Of a stretch of DNA of 64,000 nt, positions 1 to 24,757 are shown piece after piece. Source of the DNA: Apostichopus japonicus (taxonomy: Eukaryota; Echinodermata; Holothuroidea; Aspidochirotida; Stichopodidae); the NCBI RefSeq assembly GCF_037975245.1, contig NC_092579.1:30589666-30653665 (forward strand). The letters are read 5' to 3'. Positions within the stretch are counted from its first letter, which is position 1, and the number at the start of each line of letters is the position of its first letter. The notes beneath the pieces were generated by a model. That model searched no databases. It was not told where the DNA came from and was given only the letters and a program-made list of their open reading frames with translations. Both the position numbers and the translations under genes were made by a program.

Positions 1-1
1 T

Positions 2-11038
<11,037 letters not shown>

Positions 11039-11157
11039 CCCTTGACCGCAACTCCAAATGTCAATGTTGTATATGTACATAATTAATGACAGTTAAACCA
11101 ACTAACCTCTGGGTAGAATGCACTCTCATTTCTGTTTATAATCTCAGATTCCCAATG

Positions 11158-11163
11158 AATAAA
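11158..11163 (+). promoter_or_regulatory. Polyadenylation signal candidate of PCYT2
   Basis: Canonical AATAAA 120 bases after the PCYT2 stop codon, in AT-rich sequence with no other gene between. Inferred from position only. Confidence 0.55.
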
Positions 11164-11414
11164 GGTGAAGCCTCTTCTCACATGGAATGTTAAAGTAAAT
11201 CAGTCAAGGGCCAGTGTTATGTCGGTAGTTGTATCACAGGTGCAGGGGGGTCGGGTGGATTATTTAAAAAAATTATATTCTGCAAACTGGAGTGTGTTTT
11301 ATTTATAGTCTCAATATTTGAAATTGGTATTGAGGAAACTGCATGTCTGATATAATATTTCCTGTTTTTAATGTTGCTGTTACTGTTGAAGTTAGTCAGC
11401 AATTGTGCCAAACA

Positions 11415-12757
11415 TATCCAGTATAACTCATAGTAAGATGCTCTCCTAGACACTTATCCAGTATAACTCATAGTAAGATGCTCTCCTAGACACTTATCCA
11501 GTATAACTCATAGTAAGATGCTCTCCTAGACACTTATCCAGTATAACTCATAGTAAGATGCTCTCCTAGATACTTATCCAGTATGACTCATAGTAAGATG
11601 CTCTCCTAGATACTTTTCCAGAATGACTCATAGTAAGATGCTCTCCTAGATACTTATCCAGAATGACTCATAGTAAGATGCTCTCCTAGATACTTATCCA
11701 GTATGACTCATAGTAAGATGCTCTCCTAGACACTTATCCAGTATAACTCATAGTAAGATGCTCTCCTAGATACTTATCCAGTATAACTCATACAGTAGTA
11801 AGATGCTCTCCTAGATACTTATCCAGTATGACTCATAGTAAGATGCTCTCCTAGATACTTATCCAGAATGATTCATAGTAAGATGCTCTCCTAGATACTT
11901 ATCCAGTACAATTCATAGTAAGATGCTCTCCTAGACACTTATCCAGTATAACTCATAGTAAGATGCTCTCCTAGACACTTATCCAGTATAATAATAATAA
12001 TAATAATAAATGAGACTTATATAGCGCCAAATCAGTAAACAAAAGTTACTGCTCAAAGCGCTTTACAAAGAAAGTAAATTAATTTACAAAAGAACAAGTG
12101 AAAAAATAGGTCTTAAGTAGACTTTTGAAAGTAGAAAGTTTATAGCATGTACGAATGTGATCTGGTAACTTGTTCCAGAGATAAGACCCAGAGTATTGGA
12201 AGCTTCTGTAACCATAGTTCTTCAATCGTGGTTTTGGAACAGTTAAAAACAGTTTGTTGGAGGAACGAAGTGTGCGAGTTGGAGTATATGGCAAGAGAAG
12301 TTGTGACAGGTACACAGGCCGTTCAAGATGATGAGCACAGAAGGTGAGAAGAAGTATTTTATACTGGATTCTGTAGCTGATAGGTAGTATAACTCATAGT
12401 AAGATGCTCTCCTAGATACTTATCCAGTATGACTCATAGTAAGATGCTCTCCTAGATACTTATCCAGAATGACTCATAGTAAGATGCTCTCCTAGATACT
12501 TATCCAGTATGACTCATAGTAAGATGCTCTCCTAGATACTTATCCAGAATGACTCATAGTAAGATGCTCTCCTAGATACTTATCCAGAATGACTCATAGT
12601 AAGATGCTCTCCTAGATACTTATCCAGTACAATTCATAGTAAGATGCTCTCCTAGATACTTATCCAGTATGACTCATAGTAAGATGCTCTCCTAGATACT
12701 TATCCAGTATGACTCATAGTAAGATGCTTTTCTAGATGCTTATCCAGTGTAACTCAT
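11415..12757. repeat. 40-bp minisatellite downstream of PCYT2
   Basis: Unit of 40 bp (GTATAACTCATAGTAAGATG then CTCTCCTAGACACTTATCCA), about 14 copies before and 9 after an inserted element. Variation is mostly single bases (CACTT/TACTT, GTATAAC/GTATGAC/GAATGAC/GTACAAT), plus one copy with a 5-base insertion near 11790. Confidence 0.95.
11991..12385 (-). mobile_element. 5'-truncated non-LTR retrotransposon 3' end
   Basis: Reads on the minus strand. The minus-strand frame (12315 to 12079) matches the conserved C-terminal tail after the reverse transcriptase of CR1/L2-like elements: RTLRSSNKLFLTVPKPR, YGYRSFQYSGSYLWNKLP and LSTFKSLLKTYFF. It then runs through GCGCTTTGAGCAGT and GGCGCTATATAAG to a (TTA)n tail at 11991. 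AGTATA flanks both sides (11985-11990 and 12386-12391) as a likely target-site duplication. It lies inside the 40-bp minisatellite, so it inserted after the array formed. Clade uncertain. Confidence 0.8.
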
Positions 12758-12769
12758 TGACTATGATAT

Positions 12770-15700
12770 TTGGGCTACCCAGCTAATTAACTACATTAAT
12801 TAATTTATTGATTTATTAATTAAGATGAGACTTTAGTGTTCAAAAGCATCAAAAGTGTAACAAAAATGAGAGCTGCTTTAATTAAACCTGAGGTGATTAT
12901 GTGATGTACATTGCCTTAGTCGATTGCATTGATATATTTGATGTAACTGTACATCAGAAGCATCTTCAAGCAGTCAATATTTGACAATAATAAAATTAAC
13001 CTTTGAACATTTCTGGGGTTGGTAAACTGACATTTATTAATACTTGTTGCGAAGGTCAAATGGATTTTATTATCATCGATTATAGCATTGTTTGATGATT
13101 GACGACTCGTTTTTACTGACAAGGACCAGAGCAATATTTTAGTAAAGAGTAAGGAAATTGATTGCATGTTGTAAACCATACCTGATAGGAGTAGGTGGAA
13201 TATAGACTAGTTATTGAGATATCTGGATCCGTACTATTAACACATTCAAACTGCTCCAGTCACTAGAATTTCAGGGGTTGTCTAGAAGTTTTCAACAAAT
13301 TTGAAATGATCAAGAAATGATAAACCAGATCTGGTTACCTTTGAAGAACTGTCATTAATATCTTATCAAATATGACAGTTTACACATCTTTGTGGCTATT
13401 TCTTCAGCCCTCCAGTTTGTACTATGTGAACAGTTAACAGCTGAAGTGATTTATTTTTCTTACTGTATAAAGGCAATCATTTCTGTACAAATGAAGGTGA
13501 GGAATATTAACTAGATTAGATAAAATAGATGAATCAATTAAAATGAATTGTATTTATTAGATAAGCTGATCTTATTGTAGTTGTTTCAGCTGACACATTT
13601 TAAACGTTTTTGGTTTATCTCTCTTGAGTTTAGAAGCTTAAAATATATTTATTATTGAAAAAAATTTCATTTGTACCCATTTTAGTGTGAAATGAAGTAG
13701 CTATACATGTCTGTAAAAGGAACTATTCCATTTTGCCAACAAATTTCCTATGTACTTTTGTACAAAAGTACAATTTTGGGGGGATATTTGCAAGTCACCT
13801 CTTGATGATTAAATCTACTATTATTATCCGATATTTTACGTTGCTGAAAATGGTTAAACAATTCTCGAAATGTCTTTTCTGGGGCGTTGGAGCATTCAGC
13901 TTATTCCCTGACAATAAACGTTGTTATTTAGACGATTAAATATGTCAGTATTTGAAAAACCAATTTGAGGTCTGCACTAACATATATGTTGAAGTTTGAG
14001 CATGGGTGGCCATTATCAGACTTCCTAGCATATTTGGGTGCAATACTGTAGGCCTCTAGCAAAGGTACAGCTCTGTCTTGTGCAAGTAGAATCAAGGACC
14101 AAAGATGGTAACTTGTAATGTATTATTGTGATAAACGGTTTCCTTGTAAATACTTTGTCTTTACGGTACCAGTGATGTGTACAAATTAGTTGTTCATAGC
14201 CTCACATGAAGATGCTGTCTCGCAATATGGCCAAATATATTTTAGCCGACTTGCCCATTTCATTGATGAAATATTTGGTTTTAAGAGGTTCTGGTAATGC
14301 GGCTGTTTCCCAAGTTGTCATGTGTGAATAAATGTTTTCTCCTTGCTGGGGAGTAATAAGAGAATTTTATGTTTTACATTGATATCATCCAATATTAACA
14401 AAGATACATTGATGCAACAGAGTTGAGTCTGTGCTGAGTACAAATTATTATTAAATATGATTATTATTAATGTGGAAATGATAGCTTTTAGCCAAGCAGA
14501 TCCAACACTGCATTTCAATTCTTTTTTTTTCTCTACTTTTCTTACCTCTTTTTTATTAGTCTGCATGATATAATGATGGTTGACAGTTGTTCCTAACCTT
14601 ACAATATTTACAATAACAAAGTTACACATTTTGCATGAAGACAGAAGTTTCCTCTTTGTTATACCAGATAGTCAGTAGGTCAAAGGTCACCTGAAAACAT
14701 GTGAACGATACCTTTCATGAATTTGAAAGGGAACATGTTTGAATGAACCCGAGTAATTTCAAGTTTTTGATACATAGCAGAAGCAGACACTTGCAGAGAA
14801 TAATTTAATGTTCAAATTTTGTGCAGCAGTTTCAAGAGTTTCATTGTATGAAGTACATTGGTTTATGTATGGTTCACAAAAAGTTTGCTGCACATCATTG
14901 CTTTTGTATTGCAATTTGTCCATTTGCTATGCCATACTGAATAGATTATTTCCGACATGTGTGGACTGCTTGCACTGATTTGGGAAATACGTCTGTGATA
15001 TTTATTCAATGTGTAAATGATAGATTTGGTGTTTTGGACATTTTGTTAGCAAATCTTTGGCAAGAATGACATATGTAAATCCATCAACTTGATATCTCAC
15101 CAATGTGACTTTGAGCATCACCCTCAATGACTTAAGACAATGGAGATGCAATTCAAGGATTGTAGGTTGGAGTCTTGGCCAAATCGTTACATTGTGTCCT
15201 TCGGCAAGATAATTAACCCTGAAATTGCTTTCTCCACCAACTTATATCAGTGGGGGCCTCTGAGGTAACTTGTAGATATAGCTGAGCGTAACTGAATATG
15301 GTTGCACCCTACGGAATGTTCCCCAGAGAACATGTGTGTTATTGTAGTTCCCAGAGATCGACTGTTAGAATTGTGTGCATACACTTGGGAACATTGTGCA
15401 CATTTATACATATTAGAATTGTGTACACTTAGTTCTGTGGGTTTGACAAGTTGCCAATGACCGGGGTAAACTTTTTCAAGTTGTGTGAGCAGAATTTGGC
15501 CTATATACAGAACAACTATAACTGTCACCCTACAGTCGTCTTATTTAATCAACATAAAACCTGTCTCTCTATCTTTATCCCTCTAGCATCATTTGAAGGA
15601 GAGGCTTTGACTTGGTGGACAGGGTGTCATAAAATTGAGAATTTGTGTATTCAGGTTGGACATTTTGACATGTGCAATTGTTCTTCTACTTTTTAATTTG

Positions 15701-17990
15701 TTTCATCCACATTAAGACAATATTTGTCATGTTCTGGATTCTTATGTCATTTCAATACCCAATTGTTATTTTATAATAAAATAACACTATTAAACAATGT
15801 GTTTTGTATGTTTTTCGAATTTAACTTGTTACTGCAAATACATATTTACCAATTTATGGACAAGGAATGTTGGTTTCTTTTTCTTTATTTTTAGTGACTA
15901 TTTGGCTATTGTTGTTTTGTATTATCTCCCATTGCAGTATAATTAAAATTCTCTACTTTACACCTCCCCACCAAGTCATCAAGTATCTGCTCTCTTATCT
16001 ACTATTTATTTTAAAACAGTTTATAACTGTAAAAGTAAGATGGCCTGACGTTTCGATCCTAGCAGGATCTTCTTCAAAGATATAACTGTTACGGTAGAGT
16101 ATGTTGCTTTGCCATCAAATTGAAGCACAGTTACTTCAGTTTTACCTTTGTGTATTTATTTCACATTCTTTGTAATCATTTGCAACAAGAAACAGACAAA
16201 AAGACAATCCGTAAGAAATATGTTCTCATCTTTCATTTTAAATTCAATGTTATAGATTGAAAGAACAAATATAAGCCTACAATGCATTTTCTACATAATT
16301 CTTTGTTAAAAGTTTCTCAAAATCTTTGACGACTTCCATAAAGTAAAAACAACTGCAATGACTGTGATGTCATAGACCTGTGATGTCATAGACATCACTG
16401 AGATAACATATGTAGAGTGTGACATGACAGATGTGATTCAGTATTTGCAATAAGTAAACCTGACTTATATTATCTGTGACATGCTGAAAGCAAAACGACT
16501 ATAGCTTTGCCATGGTTTCTGGAGTTCTTTCTGAAGAAACAAAAGCAGTCTTTTGTGACATTCTCATCATCTCACGGCAAATGCTTTCACATGCATTTTG
16601 TATGAACTTAATTGACCAATTTATTCTTTGAATATCGCTTTGCTCTAGGATTAAACAATATTGTTGCATTTTGTACATAAACCTGCAACCCAATGCATAC
16701 ATCACTACTACCTGAGCTGTAAAATTTTCTTATTTATATTTAAATTAACTAGATAGAACATGAATTCTTTGCATATTCATTACCATGATGACTGGGTTTA
16801 GGGTTACCTAAACCCTAAGGATTATGCTAACCTTCTCACTACAAAAACCAGGAATGAAATAGAATGCAGCATTTTCTTAATCATTTCCCTCAAAAATATG
16901 ATTATAATTCTTAGATGACAAGTAATTAATGATAAGACTCATGTGTATTTGCATATCTTACTAAGGGTAGTATTCTCTTTCGATTTCTGCAATTTCGTTG
17001 TAACAAATTTCTCTATAGATATTGCAATATATGATAATCGTACCAGTACTGGATTAAACAACAACTTATTGTATTGAAAATTCCATAAACAAAGAAGCAC
17101 ACTCTAGCTCTTTGGCTCAGTACCAAAATTAATTTTCAAATTTTTTTTTAGTTTCAAGGCAGAATGCAAGAAATCCAGTTAGGACTTCAACTGCAAACCA
17201 AACATGACATTACATACAAAACATTTGTCAATTGAAAATTAACAACTGCTTGCTATCAGTTGAAAAAGAGGATCCATCAATGGTCTTAATGATAAGCAAT
17301 TCTTTTTTATGCCTCTCCACGTACCTAAAGAATTGTTTATTACATAGTACCTCTGTCAAATTCAGCCCCTGAAAGTTTTTATTTCAGTTTTACAAACGTA
17401 TCAACATTTACACACTTCCAATATATTTCAGGTTTTATCACAAATATAAACTTTTCATTTCAACATGTGTGATAGACCACTTATAGTGACAGCAGTTTGT
17501 AATTCTGAGATCATTGGTTACATCAGACTTCCAATTAGTTACAGAACTTACATTTTGTTGAGTACATTGTTCTTTTAAATGGATTTGAACAAAGCATGAC
17601 AGTATTAGTAAAGTTTACAAGTAAATAAAAATTTCCTACTTAAACAGTCAATCAGTAATGGCTCCAAATGTTAGCATGAAAGAAAGGACTTTCCTGGCGG
17701 TTCAGACCTTACAAGTTATTCCCAGACATAGCAACTAAATAAGAGAGAAAATGGAGGAAATCTGCTCTGAGGGAGGCAGTAAAATGCTAACTGAATATAT
17801 CCTTAAACATCAGCAACAATTATCTCTGTAACTTATTGTGGGCATTTACTGATGGCCCCCTTTGGGAACATTGGAAATCAATACCTTTAGTACCTTTCAT
17901 TATCATCTTGTACTCTTGTTAATACTATATATTTAATACTATATATTTAATACTATAGATTCAAATTACAGTCTTACAGTTACAATGTTA
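12770..17990. other. Intergenic stretch between convergent PCYT2 and PLBD-like genes
   Basis: AT-rich DNA with no coding homology on either strand. A minus-strand motif at 16034-16080 (GAAGAAGATCCTGC, then a complementary stem and GAAACGTC) resembles the ends of Penelope-like or other retroelements. A 15-bp triplication (AATACTATATATTT) lies at 17920-17955. Possible minus-strand polyadenylation signals for the PLBD-like gene (TTTATT on +) are at 17336-17341 and 17378-17383. Confidence 0.5.
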
Positions 17991-17997
17991 CTTTCAT

Positions 17998-20900
17998 TTA
18001 GGGTAAATCCATTGGTTGCATGGTAACAAAATCAAAATCATACACTGTGGGTAAACCGAGATGACTAGCATTTTGGAATGGTCCTGTCCATGAAAATGGA
18101 GGAAGACTGCCACCATTACGAGTGGGTCCGTTAATGGCAAAAGACTGTAGCTTGGCTGCCATGGACAGATCAGAAACCTGGAGATGGGAATAAAATTGTA
18201 AAACCTGTCAAAGTAATGATACTAGAGTTCCTGGTGTGATAAAGACAGAGTAAAGACATTTTTTTCAACATTCTTCACTGTATATAGCTGGCATTAAGTT
18301 ATAGACAATAAAACAGGATATAAGTTTAAAATTTCTCACTCAAAAACATACATTGTATCATGTACAGTACCTTGGTATCATAGCAACCACTAGCAGAACG
18401 ATCTGTCTTCCGCAGATCCGCTCGGCAACAGATGGTATTACAGGGGTCCCCCTCGGAGTAAGGATCAGTTGCATAACCTGGAACGAGATGATTAAATTTA
18501 CAGATTTAACGCTTTATAAATTAATAAATTTGAATTTTGAATTTAAATGTCAGTGTTATAAACAGCAAGTGTAAACCGATTAGCATAAATTAATATAAAT
18601 AGCATAAATTAATATAAGTATGTTGGGCACACCATACACACTATTCAAGGGCTAGGTTGTTGCAGAAACACTGTGTGGGCTGATATTCAAGACTGATACA
18701 AAGGAATTGTTGAAAATTTCACTTTGTGTTATCACCATGAAAAAGGTAAATATATCATACCATTGTATCTCATTATCTTCTTCATGCTCTCCATATCTGT
18801 GACTTTTCCCTGGTCTCGTCGAAATATCTTGGCCCTGGGTGCCAACTGATAAGAGACATCTGGTCCTTGCTTTGCAACTACATCAGGATAACCACTTTTA
18901 TTGTAAATCTCCTCAAAGAAGGGAACGTTATACGATGGCCAATAACCTGAAATGAAAACAAAAAAACACATAATCTGTAAAGTAAGTTTATTACTGCTTT
19001 CAAGGAAATGAATAAATGAAGGTTTGGTGATGAGTTGATTAACAACCAACAGCTGCCAACATTCCTTAATCTCAGGTTCAAGCTGTCAAAGTTGTATTTT
19101 GAGTTAAAACAAAGGAAAGTCACACACCCTTGATAGCAGACAGGTTGATGTATATTACACATTTGTATGACCTTTGACCTTTCCTTTGTAGGCAGGCATA
19201 CAATGATCACTAACCTGCTCTGAGGATGTTTGTCTCATCCTCATAAACTACCAGCGTTGGGATCTGCTCCACGATCCATAATGCATTGTCCAAAATGGCC
19301 TCCTTTGGGATGAACTTGGATCTATCAATGATCATGTACTGATTGTTGTAAGTACCTTCAGAAATAAAAAGAAATATTAAACATTTTTATTCAAACATTT
19401 TAATCATAACAGATCAAGAAAAACCAAACAGTTGATACACACCTTCACAAGATTTCCTATTTCATGATTTTCAATTGACTCTGCTGGAGGGGTAAACATA
19501 GAAACCAAAGATACAGTTGATTAAGACATCCTTTTACAAACAATTCCTACACTTTCCTAACACTTTGCCTCCTTTCGGCTGTCCCCCTCCCGACCCTGAT
19601 ACAGATGCTTGTTGACAGCAATGTTCTTGTGAAAGTAAGAATTTACCATGAAATTGGCCTAAATATCCTCTTCCAGTACTTCAGAATATGAAAGCCTTGT
19701 GAATCCAAACACTTTCACCCATAATCGTTAATCTCACACAGATACTCTTCAGTAATGTCTGTGAATGATGCACAGAAAACAAAATTAAGATTTTTACGAG
19801 ATTTACCAGAGTTATACTTGGCCAGTAACTTTCCCCAGGTCTTGCCATCGGTTGCTAGGTGATTAGCCAGTCGCACCCTCTGCCATGCTAATAGGCTCTC
19901 TGGTACTACAGTGGTATACAGGGTATGGTTAAACACATTGTTAGTGGTTTGAAGCATGGTAAGTCCACTGCTCATGTGGTAAAAGTCATCCAGGGACTCA
20001 AGAAATCCTAGTGAAATAAATAAAAGCAGTCTTCTCATCCAAGTGATTGCAATCAGCTGTAATTAGGCTAACTACCTGACAGCTATCATCTTTTGCCATC
20101 ATAAATTAGGCTCAGACGTAGGTAAATATGTCATAAAGTTTAGTATTTCTTTTGCAAGTATCACAAAATCCCATTCTAGCCAAAACATCTTTTCTCTTAT
20201 CAAACAAGACATTTCTTTTGGACAGCATTTAGACTTTCCAAAGTAATCTTTTTATCGGCTGTGACGAAACTGTCAGAGCATATTAAAGTTATCTATTTTT
20301 TCCTAATGCTGCATGGTGGGAACTGTTTGGCTAAAACAAGAGGCAAAAGGGGAAAAATATTGATATTTTGTACATTCTATAAAGCAGGAACATTTTCCCC
20401 ATGTGTAAGAAAGAACTATTTATGGTACTTTTGGTAAAGTCAACCCTCACCCTATTCTAGCCCCTCCCATATTATTTGAGGGAACTTCACATTTCTGTAA
20501 ATAAGTGATACTTCTGGTTACTTCTCTGCTGTCACTCCCTTTGTCCCCTCTCTCTTAGTATCTGGGAACACTGAAAATATCTTAAAATTGATGATACTAT
20601 TGAAATCTTGCCCACCGCCCACCCTATCCTTACCTGTGTGATATTATTGGTAACACTGAACTTATCTGTACATTAATGTTACATCTGGATAATCTGTCAC
20701 CACCTCACCCTATAACCTATCCCTTTGCCATATCATATAATTTTCAGTACACTGCAAATATCTGTAAATGTTTTATACTTCTATGACTACTACTTGTCTT
20801 CTCTTATTATTTGGAAAATAGTACACTTTATCTTTAAATATATCTTTTTAGTAAAGTTTTCACTGCTATCTGTCACAATAAGGCAACACCTGCCTCTGAC

Positions 20901-23900
20901 AAAGGCTACAATCCCTTTAATTCCAGAAATGAGTCCTTTCCCTTCTAGCATTTACCCTGAGGATTCCCTTCAAACAGAAACCACACTTATCAGCTTTGCA
21001 GGTACCGTACCTGGGTAGCTGGAAAAGGACATCTTGGTTCTACCAAGTCCAGAGAGGTTGAAGTCGTAGTGTTTGTAAATCCTCAAGGTATCCTGATAAC
21101 CGAACCAACTGGAATGTGACATGAAGAGATTCTCTAATCCTGGGAGAGCCTAGAAACCGTGAATAAGGCAGAGAATAAAGTAGTGATTATTTGGTGTACA
21201 GTGATAATAAGCTTCAGCTGAGATCATTCTTTAAACATTTATTCAATATGCTACAGTACAATCTCAGCAAATTAGTAATACCTGCAAGTTAATTTCCTCA
21301 AAAGTCCCAAATGTTTCTGTTTGCTTTGTTTAAATGATAGAAATGATGTGCAACACTGATTGAAACAGGAACTGATGTTTTTACTTTGGGTAGTGAAAAG
21401 TGGACTATGGCTATAAAATCTAACCAACCATATAATGTCTACTTCCATTTATGACCAACTGTGTTTCAATAGTACGAAACAAGATATGAAAAGTACAAGG
21501 GCTTACCTTCACAAGGGCTGAGCAGTGACCATTGTTTGCAATAAAAGTTATCAGTTCCGTCTTTGTCATGTCCCACCACTTAGGAAACGTTTCAGGCATT
21601 AAGACATATTTTAAATCAATGATGTCACCGCACCCGTTCAAGATTTGGAAGTTGAAACTTTCCAGGTTCTGTTCAATGATAAAGAGACAGTATTGTAGTC
21701 AGACACAAAAGAAAAACAAAATGCAAATACCAACGCTACAATATCATCAGAATATGGTTTTCAAGTACAGCACCATGCACCATGCAAATTAATAATGTGC
21801 CTATTTAATTATTCATACAGTAGATGGTAGTAGAATGTATACCTATGTTTATATTAGTAACCAATGCATGAAAGTAGATTAACTTGCCTGTCCTTCCAAA
21901 GGATTAGCGTTGTATCCATCCACTAATCCATCATACTGACTTGTGATCAATGAGATCCCCTTCCACACTGGATCATCCTTAGCTTGTGCAATCATAGATC
22001 TTGTCCATTCATCCTGTTTCTTAAAAAAATTCTTCAGTTTGACAGGAAACTCCTCTGATTCCGAGAAGAAGGTGGCATTCAAATTTACAATGTGCTGATA
22101 AATTTGTCTGAAAAAAAACAAACAAGGAAAACTATCAAGAAATGCAACAGTCTTGGTTTACTACTGTACTATCCATGCATGACGGAGTCTTTTTGTTATG
22201 ATTTTATTGACAGTATTGTTACCAGGATATTACAAGTTGTGTCCGCAGGATGCATCATCTTAAAAAAATGTGCTTCGGCTCAGAATAACTTGAGTCCCTA
22301 TAGTCCTCAATAAAAACATGAAATTAAAAATACCTCTACAGGAACGCACAATACTTAGTTATAATGACCTCTGAGGCCTGACAAAGCATTGGCTTATGTG
22401 CAATGGAAGCCATTAGTGATAGGTCTAAAATGTGCAAGAAAAAAAATGATGAAACCTGTATCTAATGTACAACAACAAAGTTACTGTCGAATTCTGAAGC
22501 AGAAAATTTTGCCGTAGACTAGTTACCACATATGCTGGCCTAGGCATCATGCAGTGCACACTTCTGTATGGGGTGTACAACTCCCTAACATGGCGTCTAT
22601 GAAAATGATATGGGCTATGAATACGCTGTGAATGTCGGAAACCAATGTAAAGTAAAACAAGTGCCCAGAGAGGAAATGCAAGAGTTAAAATACCAGACTT
22701 TTCACTGACTCAATTGAAGCCCTAAAATGACGTAGAAAATATTACGTATGGATCTCGACGACACAAGAACACACCCTTATAGGCCAAGTACTTGCTCCCA
22801 ATGTTTATTAGCAACAGTCATAAATTACCCACTGCAAGTTTATTCTTAAGTTTTATTCAAAGTTGAACAAATGTTTTCCTTTTCCCCTATCACTATAGGC
22901 AAATCGGCCCAACCCCTAGTAGTTCCGACCCCTTTCCAATACAGCATGTAAACAACTTTTTATTCAATGTCAATTAAAAACTCAAGTACCCATGGCTACT
23001 GTGGTGTGAGTGCACATTTTACTTTAGCAACTCACAATGCAGAGAGAACAAACATACTGTGAAATGAAAAATCATTTTCAGTACCAGAGATGTTAGCTTT
23101 TCATGCAAGACATAAATTGTCTCAACTCATAACATTTCTTGATCAAAATAATGATTCAACTATACTCTGTAATGGGTGTGCTTTTAACTCTGTACTTTGT
23201 GGTTGATTGTTATGTGGTTTATTTGTTTTCAATTTAATTCAATCATCTGTTCAAAGGATTGGAAGAAATTTTGGTTCTTTTGAGAAGTTGTGGTTTTTTT
23301 AAAAGAAAGAGAGAAATCCATTCAAAAAAAGTGTTTGTTATGCTTTGCATAGGCCTAGTTGTGATGAGTGTACTTGGGGTTAGGGTCTGCAGGACGGGAG
23401 TAATTTGAAGGTTTGCAACCCTGGGTGAAAGATTGTGTCCCAGACATAGAATTCTGAATTTGTTACAATGCTGAGTGATCAAATTTAAGTTTTCTAGCAA
23501 ACATATTTGAAAAGTGGAAAAAAACGGTCAAGTTAGATGGTTGGTTTCTTACCTGGATGTGAGATATCCTTCTAGATACCCAGCAGCATAAGCAACATCA
23601 TTTTCATCATAGGATTTGGATGAGTAGCCAGCTTTCACATCTAGAACACCCCATCCAGTTGACATGAAAGAATCATTGTAGACACCGTAGGCAAGCCCAT
23701 CTTTATCCAGTGAACCAACTTTCAGCACAAACTGATTGTTCTCTTTGTATACCGTGGCCTTTTGTACTGCATCTGCTTTTAATAGTTTCAAAATAAGAGA
23801 GAAATATATACAAAATGTCAAATCTTGCAAAATATCACACTTGACATCTATTGTACTTTTCAGAATCACAGTATACAAACCCTGTTTAAATAAAGATTAA

Positions 23901-24757
23901 ATGCATGTAAGGCCTGGTCTAAACTGGTGCCATCAAATTGTTGAATGTTAATGTTTCTATTAGGTATAAGCTATTTATCCCAATTGTTGGTTCAATATGG
24001 ATTGCGCTCTTGTCTATTTAGCTGATCGTCGGTCCAATAAATTAAATGCTCTTGCTTATTCACCCAATACTCTGTTCAATAAGGATGGTGCTCTTGCTTA
24101 AATGTATCCTTTCTTTGGTTCAACAAGGATGTTGCTCTTGCTTATTTATTCATTCGTTTGTTCAATAAGTATGGCACTCTTGCTAATTTACCTGATCCTT
24201 GTTACAATAAGCATTGCACTGGTGCCAATATACTCAAAAGAGCTACAATTTAGACAATACACCATCACCAGTATAAAAAAGCATCCTCAGGTAAGCCTAC
24301 AATTTGACTATAGATTTGGATTGAATGCATTTAACAGCAAATTAAATAGAAATTAAATAAAATAACCATAGCATTTCTATTATGCTGAAAAGTTGTAATA
24401 CTCTTTCAGGTTTTGCCACAAAGGTTATAATATGTGAGGTCAAATAATAATTTGTGTAGCATGACTCATTCTGAGTATTTAAAACATAGACAGACTATCT
24501 GATTAGGCCTTGTGAATAGTAACCCAGACCTGCAACTTAGGAGTTAGGCTAGGCCATTGCCTAGGCCCAACGTAAAATATAGCTAAACTTAGTGGTACAG
24601 TACAGCACAGTAATCAAATACAGTATAGGACCTAGGCCTTATTATAATTCACGTTAGTAGGCTAGATCATACCTTGGGTCAAATCATGGCTGTTAGACCA
24701 ATGAAAGCAGCAAACGATTAAGATAAGGTTGGATAGAAAAAATTGCTGGTCTGCCAT
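17998..24757 (-). CDS. PLBD1: Phospholipase B-like protein (PLBD1-type), complete
   Basis: Lysosomal or secreted N-terminal-nucleophile hydrolase of the phospholipase B-like (Laminin A/LAMA) family, thought to deacylate phospholipids (family knowledge). Ten exons on minus, phases consistent: 24757-24673, 23772-23553, 22107-21888, 21668-21507, 21149-21011, 20007-19807, 19355-19215, 18946-18761, 18477-18371, 18177-17998. They sum to 1641 nt, 546 residues, close to vertebrate PLBD1. Residues 1-24 form a signal peptide (hydrophobic [10 protein letters not shown] core). Family landmarks: [33 protein letters not shown] (the Cys is the expected autocleavage nucleophile), [66 protein letters not shown] and the C-terminal [10 protein letters not shown]. 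Intron 3 has a GC donor (CAG|GCAAGT). The exon 2 acceptor may be 3 bases further out. PLBD1 is preferred over PLBD2 by the remembered match; orthology untested. Confidence 0.93.

Noticed and set aside
11441-12757. CRISPR-like array of regular 40-bp repeats
   Set aside because: Units abut with no unique spacers and the DNA is animal nuclear; it is a minisatellite.
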